Source of the DNA: Micropterix aruncella
Taxonomy: Eukaryota; Arthropoda; Insecta; Lepidoptera; Micropterigidae
Assembly: GCA_944548615.1 (NCBI GenBank)
Contig: OX155976.1
Span: forward strand, 3,114,442 to 3,178,441
DNA length: 64,000 nt
Direction of reading: 5' to 3'
The translations under genes were made by a program, and so were the position numbers. Of the stretch, positions 53,640 to 64,000 are shown piece by piece. How positions within the stretch are numbered: position 1 is the stretch's first letter; each line of letters starts with the position of its first letter. The notes beneath the pieces were generated by a model. The model did no database searches. It saw only the letters and a list, made by a program, of their open reading frames with translations, and was not told where the DNA came from.

Positions 53640-55080
53640 TTAACTTGAGTTGAGTTGTTGAGTTCTTTATTGTGGGAATTATTAAAAAACATACAATGTT
53701 CAATTAACAAACTGCCCAGAGAGCACACAACATTTTGTTTCAGAAGAAACTTCATAAAGAAGAAGCTATATAAGGCGCAATCAGTAAAACTAAAACTATC
53801 AACAATTAAAATAATCAATATCAGAAATGATCAAACACAAGCAATAATCATCAATAATCACATAATCAATCAAACTAATTTTTATAATGTTTTGTCCAAG
53901 AAGAATCTAAATACATTGTAATTACATTTAAATATAAGATACCATATAAATAAAACAATCAATAAAATTATTAATTCAAGTTAAAACAATCAACAAATGA
54001 AATAATCAGTATACACATTACATTAAAATAAAGGGGCTGTAAAAAAGTCATTTTGTAAAATTTATAAATTCCTCAATAGAGTAAAACTTATTGGTTGTAA
54101 AAAAATCCTTTAAAAGTTTTTGGAACGTTCTGAGATTGCTATTGTCTTTTATGCTACCTGGTAGGCGGTTAAAATAATAGGGCCCTGAGAATTGGGTACT
54201 TTGCCTAGCAGCATTTAAAACCACGCATGGTAGAATGAAATTATTCTTGTATCTGGTCTTTTTGTTATGTATATCTTTAAATTTTACGTAACTTTCCTTT
54301 TCGGTGTAAAAATCTAATAATAGCCTATATAAGTAAAGTGATGTGAGAGTCATGATTTTCAATCTTTTAAAAATAGGTCTACATGTTTCTATATGTTTAG
54401 CTCTGGCAATAATTCGTAATGCTCTTTTCTGAAGGATAAATAAGGGTTCCTTGTGACAAGCGTAACAGTTTCCCCAGATCGTAATGGCGTAGCTCAGTAT
54501 CGATTCAAAGTAGGAAAAATAAATACTCCTCGTTTCTAATTCACTCAGTGTTTTCCTAACTATACGCAATGCATAACAAGCTCTACTTAATTTAATCTCT
54601 AGTGCCTCGTAGTGTCTATTCCATTTCAAGTTATCGTCGACGTGTACACCTAGGAATTTGACGCATTTAGTCTGGGGAATGACGTTTTTATTGATGTGCA
54701 AGGTTACTTGAGTGCCCGTATTGGAATTTTGTGTGCTTGAAAATACCATAAAGTTACTCTTTGTTGCGTTAAGAAGAAGGTTGTTTGAATGAAACCACGT
54801 GTGTAGCTTATTTAGAGTAATATTAGCATTAATCATTAGTTTTTCCTCACTTTTATCTGTTAAGATTAGACTAGTATCATCTGCGAACATTGTGATTTTT
54901 TTGTCCTCGAAATTATTAGGCAAGTCATTGACATATATTAAGAACAAAATATAATATATAACTATAAATGTTGAAAAAAAAAGGCACTTTATTTTGTATA
55001 TCATTTTTAAACAGTGTTGCTTCATAATTTGCTATAAAGAAATCACAAGAAAAAAATATTATTTAAAAAAACTGATATTT
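53640..55080 (-). mobile_element. Jockey/CR1-type LINE ORF2 C-terminal half, 5'-truncated
   Basis: A 325-codon open frame (54048-55025) starts inside the reverse transcriptase with FLIYVNDLPNNF and the catalytic FADDTSLI block. The thumb continues with CVKFLGVHVDDNLKWNRHYE, and the ORF2 tail ends DFFTTNKFYSIEEFINF. A/T-rich 3' UTR runs to an AACTCAACAACTCAACTC tail near 53650. It is the longest intact retroelement frame in the window; only the N-terminal endonuclease and early RT are missing. Confidence 0.88.
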
Positions 55081-55199
55081 TAGTCTGGAAAGATTTCTGT
55101 GCTCGCTACTGTATATTCTTGTTAGTACCAGTAGCAAAAAGTAAGCAAAGTGCAGCATCTTTATCACTACGCTAACGCCGCCTAACTGGGCCTAATAAT

Positions 55200-56048
55200 A
55201 AATACAAACGGAGCTGCCATGGAATTCACCGACCGGAGTCGGGCCTATCATAATACTATTTTTTTACACTTCTGGGGGGTGAGCAGTGGATTCCGGACTT
55301 ACGAACCGGCTGTGGTAGGTTTAGGACAGCTGTCTTGTTACATGTGAGCGTTCACCTTACCACCCATTCACTCCCCCTTCGAAGCCATAGAATTTGAGAT
55401 GCGCAAATCGCAGTTTTAGATATTTTTTCTAAGAAAGAGTTGATTATTTTTCTGGAAAGTCCAAGATCTTTAAAGAGGTGAAATAGAGATTTAGCTGGCA
55501 GGCCACGAGCGCCAAATTCCACCGCGTGAAGGTGAACAGTGAAGCCGTTCCGGGTTACGGCATTTGCAAGATCATGGTATTTATTTAATTTGTACTCGTG
55601 GTCTTTTGGGATATTTGATTGCCATGGAACAGTTAATTCTACAATAAGGGCCACCTTCCGAGATAGAGAGTAAAGAGTTATATCTAGACGGAGGGCTGTG
55701 CATCCGAGACTTTCAGGAAATTTATACTGCTTAGAGACCGAATCAACCTCCAGAATCCAATCTGTAGGTTTCTCAATTATTGAGAAAGGTTTTGTAGTTA
55801 AATGTTTTTTGCCTTTAGAGCCATCCTGCACAAACTGTATTGGGGGTTTGGAGGATACTGTCAAACCCTTGTTGGCACGAGCCACTGAGAGACTAATTAC
55901 CTCACGAATAACAGCGAGAACTTTGTCATGGCGGTAAGTGTACCGTCCTTGACCTAAGGCCACCTTGCAGCCAGCTAGAATGTGTCTAGCTGTGCAAAGG
56001 GTATTGCTACAGAGGGGACCTGTAGCAATACCCCTTGCACAGCTAGAC
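55200..56048 (-). mobile_element. RLE-type LINE (family R), copy with long intact frame and inverted 5' end
   Basis: The frame 55352-56065 is open for 237 codons and covers part of the knuckle (C-T-A-R-H-I-L-A-G-C), GRYTYRHDKVLAVIREVISL and the complete nuclease-like domain: DITLYSLSRK, IVELTVPWQSN, KYHDLANAV, HAVEFGARGLPAKSLFHLF. Near the 5' end, 28 bp are repeated in inverse orientation (55984-56011 and 56021-56048). Confidence 0.85.
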
Positions 56049-56256
56049 AATCGCCTGACTAGCAATACGCCTGTACTGAGGCGGAAGACTAATCAATGTT
56101 TGAAGCTATAAGTGCCATCTAGCTATTGCGTTTCCTAGTAAAATCCTAGTTGCCAAATCGTATTACGAATGTGAGAAATCTAATACATAATACATATCAA
56201 CGCTTGAAAGGCAATCCGCACTAAGCGACATTGAGTAAACGTCACAGGAAAGTGAT

Positions 56257-56340
56257 TTAACCCTTCGGCTACGAAATCGACCAAATTTGGTTGCACATCA
56301 GAACACCGTTACTTCGATGCTCTTCTCTTAATTCTTTCCA
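56257..56340 (+). repeat. Possible solo end of a TTAA element
   Basis: TTAACCCTTCGGCTACGAAA followed by the dyad GACCAAATTTGGTTG resembles family C/D ends. No matching second end is visible downstream. Confidence 0.4.
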
Positions 56341-56699
56341 TGTGCTTTATATTTTTCTTAAAGTAAATATTTACATCTAAAGAATGACATTAAAATATCT
56401 TCAATGTAGAAGAGTTAGCTAAACTGCAATAAAACCAATAAAATAGTGGTACATGTAAACAGGTACCGGAGCTTACTCCTTTGAAACACCAGCCACCGAA
56501 TCAACCTCAAGATATTTGGACAGAACTAAGACTTTTCAAATGGGACATAATGTGGAACTACTTTCGCCTTTCCTAACAAAAGATTACTAAAGCTAATGAA
56601 CAGTTTCAGCATTTGTACGAAACCCTTCACTACAAAAAAGCATCAGGAGATCATGTATATTGAAGAGACCACTTGCATTACATTGGGATAAAAAAAACT

Positions 56700-57430
56700 A
56701 CAAAAAAGACCAAACCTGGAAGTAAATTAATCGGCATTTTAATAACAGCTACACACTGAAAATGGAATGTATGCAGTGTAGAAAACTGTGCCATATATAA
56801 TATTATGTTCTTTTAAACTAACTTAACCTACCGCAGAAACGGTGTTTATGACAGTTTTTTTTAAAACTAACTTAACCTACCGGTATACAGATTATTATGA
56901 ATTGTTTAACAAGTAAATATATTAAAAACAAAAAAAACACAACTGCTGTTACAGAAGGAGTACTATTGTATTTATTATTATTTTTCTTACGTTTTTTTTA
57001 ATGAAATATTTGTGGTTTATGTATTTATCTATATAGATAGATGTATATTTACGGAATGTACTCAATTAGACCTTTTATTTGACACTAAACACGATATATT
57101 TATGTTAATTTATTGACATTTGGATATTTACACAACTAATATTTGGACAGTTCACGTATTCTATGACACTCAGGATGCTATACCGATTCTAACGATACCA
57201 CACACTTCTAAATCGGTTCAAACGTTTAGAAGTTATAGTGAAATAAAGAAACGGAAAAGATACATAGATGAACCCTCTACACATTACTTTCTTTTTTTGT
57301 TGGGGTCGTGTAGAAATCTAACTTACAGCCATATAGGTGTTTGACGCTTTTTTCGACGCCTATATCTCGCTTATTTATAGAAATAGAACAAAGATTTTTA
57401 CAGATTCGGAAGCAGTGTGACGAATATAAG
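56700..57430 (+). repeat. Repeat family Y, copy 2 (uninterrupted)
   Basis: Collinear with 6200-7060: ACACGATATATTTATG, TTATTGACATTTGG, TATTCTATGACACTC, CCGATTCTAACGATACCAC. It lacks the MITE found in the other copy. Confidence 0.6.
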
Positions 57431-58227
57431 GAGGTAACATTAAAACATCTTAGATAGACATTCTTCATTGCACATTTTAAGACAAAACATACAACAGGCG
57501 GACTAATTGCTTAAATTACAATCTCTTACAGCCAACCTTCGTAAAAGTGAAAGTATTTAGGCGCTATTAGAGCAAAAGCAAAAAACTATACACTTATCAT
57601 CTTCAATATAGAAGAGTTTTCTAAACTGCAGAAATACCAGTCATTTTTATTACAGCGACAAATCCAAAACTGCCTAACTCTTGGAATAAAGGAAGTTCCA
57701 GGCATTTTCTCCCCCTGTTCATTTATAAAACGAAGCCTAGAACCGAAATACAGGGGTACTTTGTACCACATATAAGAAAAATATGTAATTTTAATTCAAG
57801 GAAAAATCGACTTTTTGCCCTTATGGTGTTTATAGTTTTCTAATTTGAATTTAAAATAAGCAGGAAAATTCGAAAAAAAAAACAAAATGGCACCCTGAAT
57901 GCAAAGCAATACAAACAAATGACAGGCAGGCCCATTGAAGATGCTAAATTTAGCCACTGTAACATATCGGATTCTACGCGAAACAAATATAAAACGGAGC
58001 TTTGGGAATATTAAAACGACATTACGGCGACATCGAGAGGAATTTCCACCTAGAATATTGTGTAAAAAGCGATTGCATCACGCCAAAGTCAAGGCACTGC
58101 GAAAAACGTTTATAACCTATTTATCCTAGTGCGACACTAGGTTTTTAGGTAGGAACGAGAAGGGGAGCGGTTGTGAAAAGTTTTTAGATAGTTTTGAAGG
58201 TGAATGAGTAAGGGTTTTAGAACTTAC
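57431..58227. other. Intron 1 start, unassigned
   Basis: Contains a reversed SINE-tail-like word at 57517-57540 and a plus-strand open frame at 57935-58129 rich in Arg/Lys (64 codons) without a recognised motif. No gene called. Confidence 0.35.
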
Positions 58228-58434
58228 GAGCGGTGGCTTGATCTTGCACAGTCCGGATTTCTCGGCGATTGGCCTAATTTTGTTGATGTAAGCCAGCGGG
58301 TCGAGGAACTCCTCGGCCGAAGGCTCGAAGACGGGAGCCTCTGGCGGAACGGTGAACGAAAACACATCTTGTTTGAGCGGGGACGCGCTGTCCCCCATAC
58401 TAACTTGCACATTGGTCTCGTCACATTTTCCCAT
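58228..58434 (-). CDS. Kdm5: Kdm5 exon 1 (start codon, JmjN domain)
   Basis: Encodes residues 1-69. The protein starts MGKCDETN. The JmjN domain begins near residue 29 with [20 protein letters not shown] and runs through the [16 protein letters not shown] motif typical of KDM5. JmjN packs against the JmjC domain and is needed for a stable catalytic core. The start was chosen because it is the first in-frame ATG before the JmjN and has purines at -3 and +4 (CAAAATGG). The donor is CTC|GTAAGT, phase 0. The N-terminal extension is short, as in vertebrate KDM5 and unlike the longer Drosophila protein. Confidence 0.95.
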
Positions 58435-58441
58435 TTTGCAT
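58421..58441 (-). promoter_or_regulatory. Upstream ATG and 6-codon uORF overlapping the Kdm5 start
   Basis: On the minus strand an ATG lies 7 bases before the Kdm5 ATG in another frame and reaches TGA after six codons, inside the start of the main frame. If transcription begins upstream, scanning ribosomes would meet it first; its -3 base is G and its +4 base is C. The sequence shows the overlap; an effect on translation is inference. Confidence 0.4.
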
Positions 58442-58640
58442 AACTAATTGACGCCCGCTGTTGTGATATCACGACGGCGCGGAGCCATCAAAGCGGTACG
58501 AAAGCACGAAACATGGCCAGCGAGCCGAAAACCGACGGATGAAACCTTGACAACACAAACGCGACGCGCGACAGCGACCACCGACCGATCCTCACGTTCG
58601 CCATCCAAAACTGAGGGCGAGCGGTCTTAGTGTTGGGCAG
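58435..58640 (-). promoter_or_regulatory. Probable Kdm5 5' UTR / promoter-proximal region
   Basis: About 200 bp upstream of the Kdm5 start is clearly more GC- and CpG-rich than its surroundings (clusters such as GCGCGTCG and GCGGGCG) and carries no recognisable transposon. There is no clear TATA box. This fits a broad housekeeping promoter plus 5' UTR, but no transcription start can be fixed from sequence. A spliced non-coding 5' exon further right is also possible. Confidence 0.4.
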
Positions 58641-59639
58641 CGTGGTGATACTTTTCAGTTTTCACCAGTGATTGCGATTTTGAATTGGCGGAAGTAGCAG
58701 ATACAAAATTTGAGAAATAGTCGTTCTAATGTGAGACCTCAGACGCGCTAAAAAAAACCAATGTGTGTGTATTATTGTTATTGATGTGAAATCACGCTTT
58801 GTATCATTCTGTCCCTATCTATAGGGCTCAAATTGCTTAGTTTTCTTGTAATTCTCATTGCAATAGCATCTCGTAGGCATGAGTTGATGATTTTATCCGT
58901 TAATACATCTTAGGTGCTTATTCCTCCCAAACAACGACTTTTTACCATTTTTAACCGTTACTAAACTAATATTTTATTAAAATCTTGTCCCCGCTACAAA
59001 ACTAAAAAAACATTTCGTGATCGAATTTATTCAGTGTTTTCCATGCCCTGAAACGATTGCTTGTTGGCTCAAATATAGAGCGACGATATGATATGACAAT
59101 TGACATCATTCGAGCTCCAATGGAGAATGTCAGTACAAAACTTTTTGTAGGTTGCGCTAGCGATGACTACGTTCCCGAACGTTATGAAGTATACGACGCG
59201 CCGTCCGAGCGAGCATCAGTACGAAGCAAGCGAGAACATACATATTAGCAGAAAATGAAGGAAAATAAATAAAACACGGCGGTTTTACAGACTGGGAATG
59301 TAGGTACCGGGCTAGAACATTCTTTAGTCATAACACTTTAAAAAACACAAAATAACAACTTGCCAGATTTTTATTAGAATCTATAACGGATTTCGTTAAA
59401 TTTATGTCTATGTTTGTTTTAAATTTACTTTTTCTATGGCACCTTTTTTGTTTTTAGGAAACAGAAGCGGAAACGGAAGCGTATTGCCACAGTATTTATA
59501 TTTATTTATTTATTTTATTTATTTATTTTATTTTCGGGAAACATACAGCGCTTCATTAATTGTTACTAATTATTCTAATACAGTGTTTCGCTGGCCGATT
59601 AATTGTTTCCTACATTATTTTCTTATATGGTAAATTAAA
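58641..59639. other. Upstream intergenic sequence, unassigned
   Basis: AT-rich sequence upstream of Kdm5. It includes a 63-codon plus frame (59057-59248) with no recognised motif and an imperfect TATTTATTTTATTT repeat at 59495-59536. Confidence 0.35.
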
Positions 59640-60090
59640 AGTCAAAAGTTGCATTGCACTAAATTAAATTAAATTAAATTACTATTGAACTATTGCAAGG
59701 ATAAGAATGGAGAGGGATGGGATATATGAAGGATAGGATATAGGTATTCAAATTATACTCTTTGCTATTCTCATTTTCGTTCTGAGTGTGTTGAAACAAT
59801 TTGTATACTCACTATGTATTTACTTCGTAGACGCCTAGTGAGCTAAGGACAGCCTCGCTGAATTTAGGTTGATTCAAGTAAAAAATGTCGATATCTTCGA
59901 ATCGACTATTGTATGTGGTCATCAAGCGGTGCATAACAGAGTTTTGGGCGTAACTAGTGTTCACACGAGGGATTTCGAACGTACGAGGAGAGCGAATCCT
60001 TCGTGGCGGAATCAACAACGACAGTTTCTTTACCAAATGAGGGCTATCAATTTTGTTATGAATTATTTTATGCAATAATGTCATATCAGC
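59640..60090 (-). mobile_element. LINE ORF C-terminal fragment with (ATTTA)n-like tail
   Basis: Minus frame 59812-60084: LLHKIIHNKIDSPHLVKKLS, R-R-I-R-S-P-R-T-F, RVNTSYAQNSVMHRLMTTYN, the usual end of Jockey/RTE-type ORF2. The 3' side ends in TTTAATTTAATTTAATTTAG (59660-59684, complement). Confidence 0.7.
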
Positions 60091-61505
60091 CGCTGTGCGG
60101 CATTATGGCATATTAGCGGCATATTAGCGGCATTATGCAGTATGCTGACGATGAAAAAAATCACAATTTTTTCACTGCTACTATTAATCATTCGTGCGTA
60201 AAAACCACCCTTTTTTACAGCTCTACTCAAGCTGCGAGAAATTTTCGTTCATACAAAATAAATAGGCACTGTGCACGAAGTCACGTGACTTTAGATGTCT
60301 CAGCGAGCGCCACCTAGTGATAGAAATTGGAACTGTTACTGAAAATCGGCGCCAAATGTCAAATTTGGTATACTTATAAAAGTTCGAAGACAAAGCAATA
60401 TTATTGTACTATCGATGTGATTTGGTGATGGAGCCAGGATGTAGGGACTGGAACTCCCTGATGGCAAATGGTAGCACACTCGAATTTGGGCTAAAATGTT
60501 TTTTATCATGAGTACTTTCCATTACCCATGATGATGAGGGTCTGAATAGGGAGAGAATTAAATCTCGATAGCCACTCCCAATGACATCATTCATATCAAC
60601 GAGGCTCCCAGCAATCGACATCTTTGTCAATTTTAGTTTGTGATCCAGAAGAAAGGTCGAGTATGTCGCATAAAAATCCTAACCAGGGAACATTGCTATT
60701 TATTTTGAACGAAAGAAAAGGAAATAACTTTTTCATAATATTTTTTTTGAGGTCAAGTTAAGTAATATAAGGAAATCATTTATGTGTCGTTTTGTAACAT
60801 GCGTGCACTGCAAATTGTAGAGAATTATTTGGTCTGTGGAAAGATTAAAATAATAATAATTATATATTTTGAAGTAAGACATAATATTTATAATATAGAC
60901 ACGGATTGAAGAACAACGTAATGTTTATAGGTACTGATGCCGATTGACAAAATAAATCCATTTTTCTCGCCTTTATTGAAAATTGACATGTTCCGGAAAT
61001 GTGTAAAACAAAACGTTTTCAGAATATAATAGTGAATTAATCATCGAGAAAAATAATGTTAAAAACGGCCATACCATTTTATGAAAGTTTTCGCGCTTGT
61101 TTTCAACCCTTTCGTAATTAAATCACCAAAACAAATAGATTATCATAAATGTGATATCAAATTTGCCGCTATACGGTGACATTTTGGTAGACAAGTTCGA
61201 AACATTCCGCTTGGGTCCGCTAGTGTCTGTCTTTAAAATGTTGCTAGTTTTTGACAGCCAAACAAGAAAATTGCTACTCACAAAAATACATCTTTATTAA
61301 TCGACCTAATTTTAATATCGTGCGTATGCAAGTTAACATTGTTAATTTAAAAAAGATGTGTTATTACAATTCGTCGGATGTTGCACTCTTTTCAATTTAG
61401 TGAAATTGTTCGCTTTGTCTATGGTGTACAAATCGATGATTTCACATCCGTCATCTCTACCCATAAACGAAAAGCAGCTACCATACGATGTTTCTTATGA
61501 AGTAC
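60091..61505. other. Upstream intergenic sequence, unassigned
   Basis: Contains GGCATATTAGCGGCATTATG-type short direct repeats at 60090-60140 and a 73-codon minus frame at 60409-60630 without a known motif. Otherwise nothing recognised. Confidence 0.3.
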
Positions 61506-61517
61506 GATGGTTGTGAT

Positions 61518-62088
61518 AGGGCGAAATCCCTTCGAAGCCATGGTACCACCACCAGCCATTTAGTCGGAAAGAGATTTCGATAATCTGCCGCATGAGGATC
61601 GGACATTGCTCCACCCCATCGCACCTCCACCGTATTAATGTTCTCGCGTCTCCGCAATGCGATTGTGGACACGAAGATTGCACGCTGGACCATCTATTTT
61701 TTAACTGTCCCATCCTCAATAATTATCCGAGTTTTATCCCAGACCTTGTAAAGTATAACATCCAACTCCCTCTATGTGTTCTCCACTTGTTATCCCTCAA
61801 CTCTCCCAAAATTTATAAAGTAATATGTAAATTTATTTCCCTTAATAATATTTCTGTATAGTGTAATAGCTTATTTCACACCCTTTCCTTGTTTGTATCA
61901 TCCCCAATAACCATGTTTTATGCTATATGTACCTACATTTTTATAAATTAGTATCCCTTGTTTCAGTATTGTGCCGTCTTATACATGTAACTGTGCATGT
62001 GAAACTAACATAGATGCCCTCCGAAAACGACTTGGCAGAAAAGCACCGACTATCGGTGATTGCCAGAAAACAACAAGAAGAAGAAGAA
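61518..62088 (+). mobile_element. Jockey-type LINE 3' end with 12-bp target duplication and (AAG)n tail
   Basis: Flanked by GATGGTTGTGAT at 61506-61517 and 62089-62100. The frame encodes ICRMRIGHCSTPSHLHRINV, Q-C-D-C-G-H-E-D-C-T-L-D-H-L-F-F-N-C-P and the ORF end. About 230 bp of 3' UTR and AAGAAGAAGAAG follow. Total 571 bp, a strongly 5'-truncated insertion. Confidence 0.9.
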
Positions 62089-62189
62089 GATGGTTGTGAT
62101 TTTGTTGACGATTGAAAAAGTATCAAAAAATTAGAAAACCAGCACAATTGATCATTATATCTACAAAAAAAAATAACCCATTAACTAAC

Positions 62190-62765
62190 TATGCGTATAA
62201 CTAATAATACCCTAAATCAATTGGCGAAAGAAAACAGTCACTCGTATGTGAGAAGCCAGGGCACGAGGAGGGGCAAGGTAACGAAAATGCTGAAAACGTT
62301 ACAAAGAAAGCCGCCAATATGCCTTTCATTGGACCGGACATATGGTGGTGTGACGAGAAGCCTCGGAATAATTCCAAACCTGGACAGACAAACGATGTTC
62401 TGACTGGGATGAAATTCCAGGACAAATACAAGCGAAAAAAATCATAAACTTTTAATCGAAAAAGACATTTAAACTACTTTCTCTCAGCAAAGGTGAACTT
62501 AGGCTAATAACAGAACTTTTTACCGGTCACTGTCCAGAGAACTAACATTTGAAAACATGGCAATTTCTAAATATGGAATGTGCAAATTTTGCTAAGAAAC
62601 AGCTGAAACAGCAATGCATCTACTATGCATATGCCAACCAATCGCACACCAGAAACTCTGTCATCTAGAAAATGTAAAAATATCAACACCTGATAAAGTC
62701 AGCGACGTCAGACCCAGAAGAACGTTGAGATGTATAAGATGTCATGGGTTCAAATGCGTAAATTA
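62190..62765 (+). mobile_element. I/Jockey-type LINE tail, frameshifted
   Basis: Scattered frames match the tail seen at 4891 and 38196: T-G-H-C-P-E-N, then E-T-A-M-H-L-L-C and I-A-H-Q-K-L-C-H-L-E. Several frameshifts. Confidence 0.6.
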
Positions 62766-62818
62766 AACGCAAAAGATCAGGACTGATCGCAGTGATCAGG
62801 GGAAACACAGCCTGTACA

Positions 62819-62870
62819 TTAACCCTCGAGCACACACATAAGTACACATTCCAGGACATTTTGTAGAAGT
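62819..62870 (+). repeat. Possible left end of a TTAA element
   Basis: TTAACCCTCGAGCACACACA resembles the CCC-starting ends of the TTAA elements. No right end before the window edge, so either a longer element continues beyond 64000 or it is chance. Confidence 0.3.
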
Positions 62871-63551
62871 AGCTGTTTTGGAGTCAGGGAGTGCTCAAAC
62901 GCTAAAATTACAATCTTATTTGGAATATCCTAGAGGAAATTCTCGAAAACAAAAAGGTTTATTATGCTTTAAAAAGAAACTGATGGTTTGTTATATTTTT
63001 TATTGCTTTTTATAATTGCGTTTCACTTGAAAAAAAGTTTGTATATATTGTACATGCTTTGCTTACAATTCATAGATAAAATAGCAGTAACTACTTGGAC
63101 AAGCCTGGTGTGTCCTGAATTGATATATTATCAATTCAGTCTACCATATTATCAACCATTGAGTCTACTATGTTTCAGTCCCTCCAGTTATAAAGGACGT
63201 ACATGAGTACCTATGTTATGTATTAACGCTAAAATAATATATGCAGTCGAATATTTCGTTTGTATTGCATGCATGTTCTCAAAACACTGTGATTGTTCGC
63301 TCTGTCCGTGCCACGAGATAACTGTAATAATACTCGAGAGGCGCATCAACTGAGTCAATTAAAACGCACTATCTCTCACCAATGAGAGCAGTTTATTGAA
63401 TTTTAGTAACACTGCGTAAATTGCATTCTCACTTAAATCGTGTAAGCACAGCGTATGTCAGTCGGCCGTCATACGCAGTAGGACGCGTACGTGCGCTGCA
63501 TGTTTTAAAAAGAATAACCCAAACTTTTTCTTGTTTATCCGTGATAACAAT

Positions 63552-63990
63552 GTCAACTGGTAAATGTGAAGAAGTTCTAGAATCTCGCGTAAGGGTATGA
63601 ATTCAAGCCTAAGAGAAATAACCTCTTTACGCCATGTACCTAAGATATTTTTTGTTTTAAATTTATTCTAGCCTACTCCTAATAACGGGGAGCGACGATT
63701 TTGACAATGATCAGCTTAGCAGCAGCGAAGAGGAATGGGTTGCCGTCATGTGCAATATTGTTGTGAGGCCTAAACACCTAATAAAGTGCGTCACGAAACC
63801 GGAACAAACCACTCGACGAAAAACCTACGAAGCCGACGAAAAACCTCGACGTCAACGATCTGGATGTTGCATTCCTGACTGAAAATGGATTATTTATTGA
63901 TCAAGAGGCCTTCCTTAATGGACGTTACTCAAATAATTCGTCATCGATCGTGCCGAAGAAGTTCAATTAGATATTGTCACCTAAGAATGC
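63552..63990 (+). CDS. Weak acidic coding-like stretch, possible transposase N-terminus or gene start
   Basis: An ATG at 63553 opens MSTGKCEEVLESRVR before a stop. A GTAAGG donor-like site follows, and TTTATTCTAG near 63672 could be an acceptor. Beyond it, one frame reads SDDFDNDQLSSSEEEW, an acidic Ser/Glu/Asp tract like those at the N-terminus of piggyBac-type transposases. The phases of the two parts do not join cleanly, so this is either decayed or wrongly paired. The window ends before any diagnostic domain. Confidence 0.2.
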
Positions 63991-64000
63991 CTTGATGGAG

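Larger units (their letters stand above)
52272..55111 (+). mobile_element. Tc1/mariner element with both ends, invaded by a LINE
   Basis: Terminal repeats CAGTAGCGAGCACTGAAATC and its complement match at 25 of 26 positions; TA flanks both ends (52270-52271, 55112-55113). The plus-strand transposase between about 52454 and 53512 is decayed but clear: W-R-R-V-I-S-S-D-D, GERLSDECLRPTVKHPAGRM, APCHRAKT and DWPGNSPDLNPIENLWHKKA. The DDE/DDD catalytic frame is broken by frameshifts. The extra length is due to the LINE at about 53640-55080. Confidence 0.92.

Noticed and set aside
54048..55025. 325-codon frame as a host gene
   Set aside because: It contains the FADD reverse-transcriptase block and a LINE-type C-terminus and lies within a Tc1 element.

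Overview
This window is insect nuclear DNA, most likely lepidopteran. The order is an inference from repeat style (a tRNA-derived SINE with a GTAAGAGATTG-type tail, and short elements ending in TATAATATTAGTAGGAT), not from a diagnostic gene. There is no bacterial-style gene packing.

One host gene dominates: the histone H3K4 demethylase KDM5 (JARID1/Little imaginal discs family), on the minus strand. I reconstructed 17 coding exons from the ATG at 58434 down to 1258. Every exon has a plausible AG acceptor and GT donor, and all 16 junctions keep phase. Together they encode 920 residues: JmjN, ARID split over two exons, a low-complexity linker, PHD1, JmjC with its iron ligands, C5HC2 zinc finger and the first part of the PLU-1 region. 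The gene runs off the left edge, so the rest of PLU-1 and the C-terminal PHD fingers lie outside. Only about 2.8 kb of this 57-kb locus is coding.

The introns are a dense, nested repeat landscape. (1) At least 15 elements sit exactly between TTAA tetranucleotides and have CCC/GGG ends, the piggyBac signature: six copies of a 306-bp element, four of a roughly 1.3-1.4-kb element, two of a roughly 670-bp element and three short singletons. Two pairs abut through one shared TTAA. (2) 5'-truncated LINEs of several clades: a family with a CCHC knuckle and restriction-like endonuclease, RNase H-bearing I/Jockey-type fragments, and CR1/Jockey-type C-termini. (3) A GC-rich repeat family of about 650 bp with 11-15-bp target duplications and a shared reading frame. 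(4) hAT-like elements with 8-bp duplications, a complete-ended Tc1-like element invaded by a LINE, a Tigger-like remnant, Helitron-like fragments, foldback MITEs, a tRNA-derived SINE and a 5S rRNA-like pseudogene. Several are stacked three or four deep, and some nested insertions allow the pre-insertion sequence to be inferred.

The region right of about 58.6 kb is upstream of Kdm5. It holds LINE remnants and one weak acidic coding-like stretch near the right edge.

The most unusual pattern is in the TTAA elements. In four families or subfamilies one terminus carries two copies of a family-specific, usually dyad-symmetric motif 40-44 bp apart. Relatives with the same body carry different motifs, as if terminal recognition cassettes were replaced or diverged quickly. 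A second pattern is three near-perfect short inverted duplications, each inside a different LINE copy.
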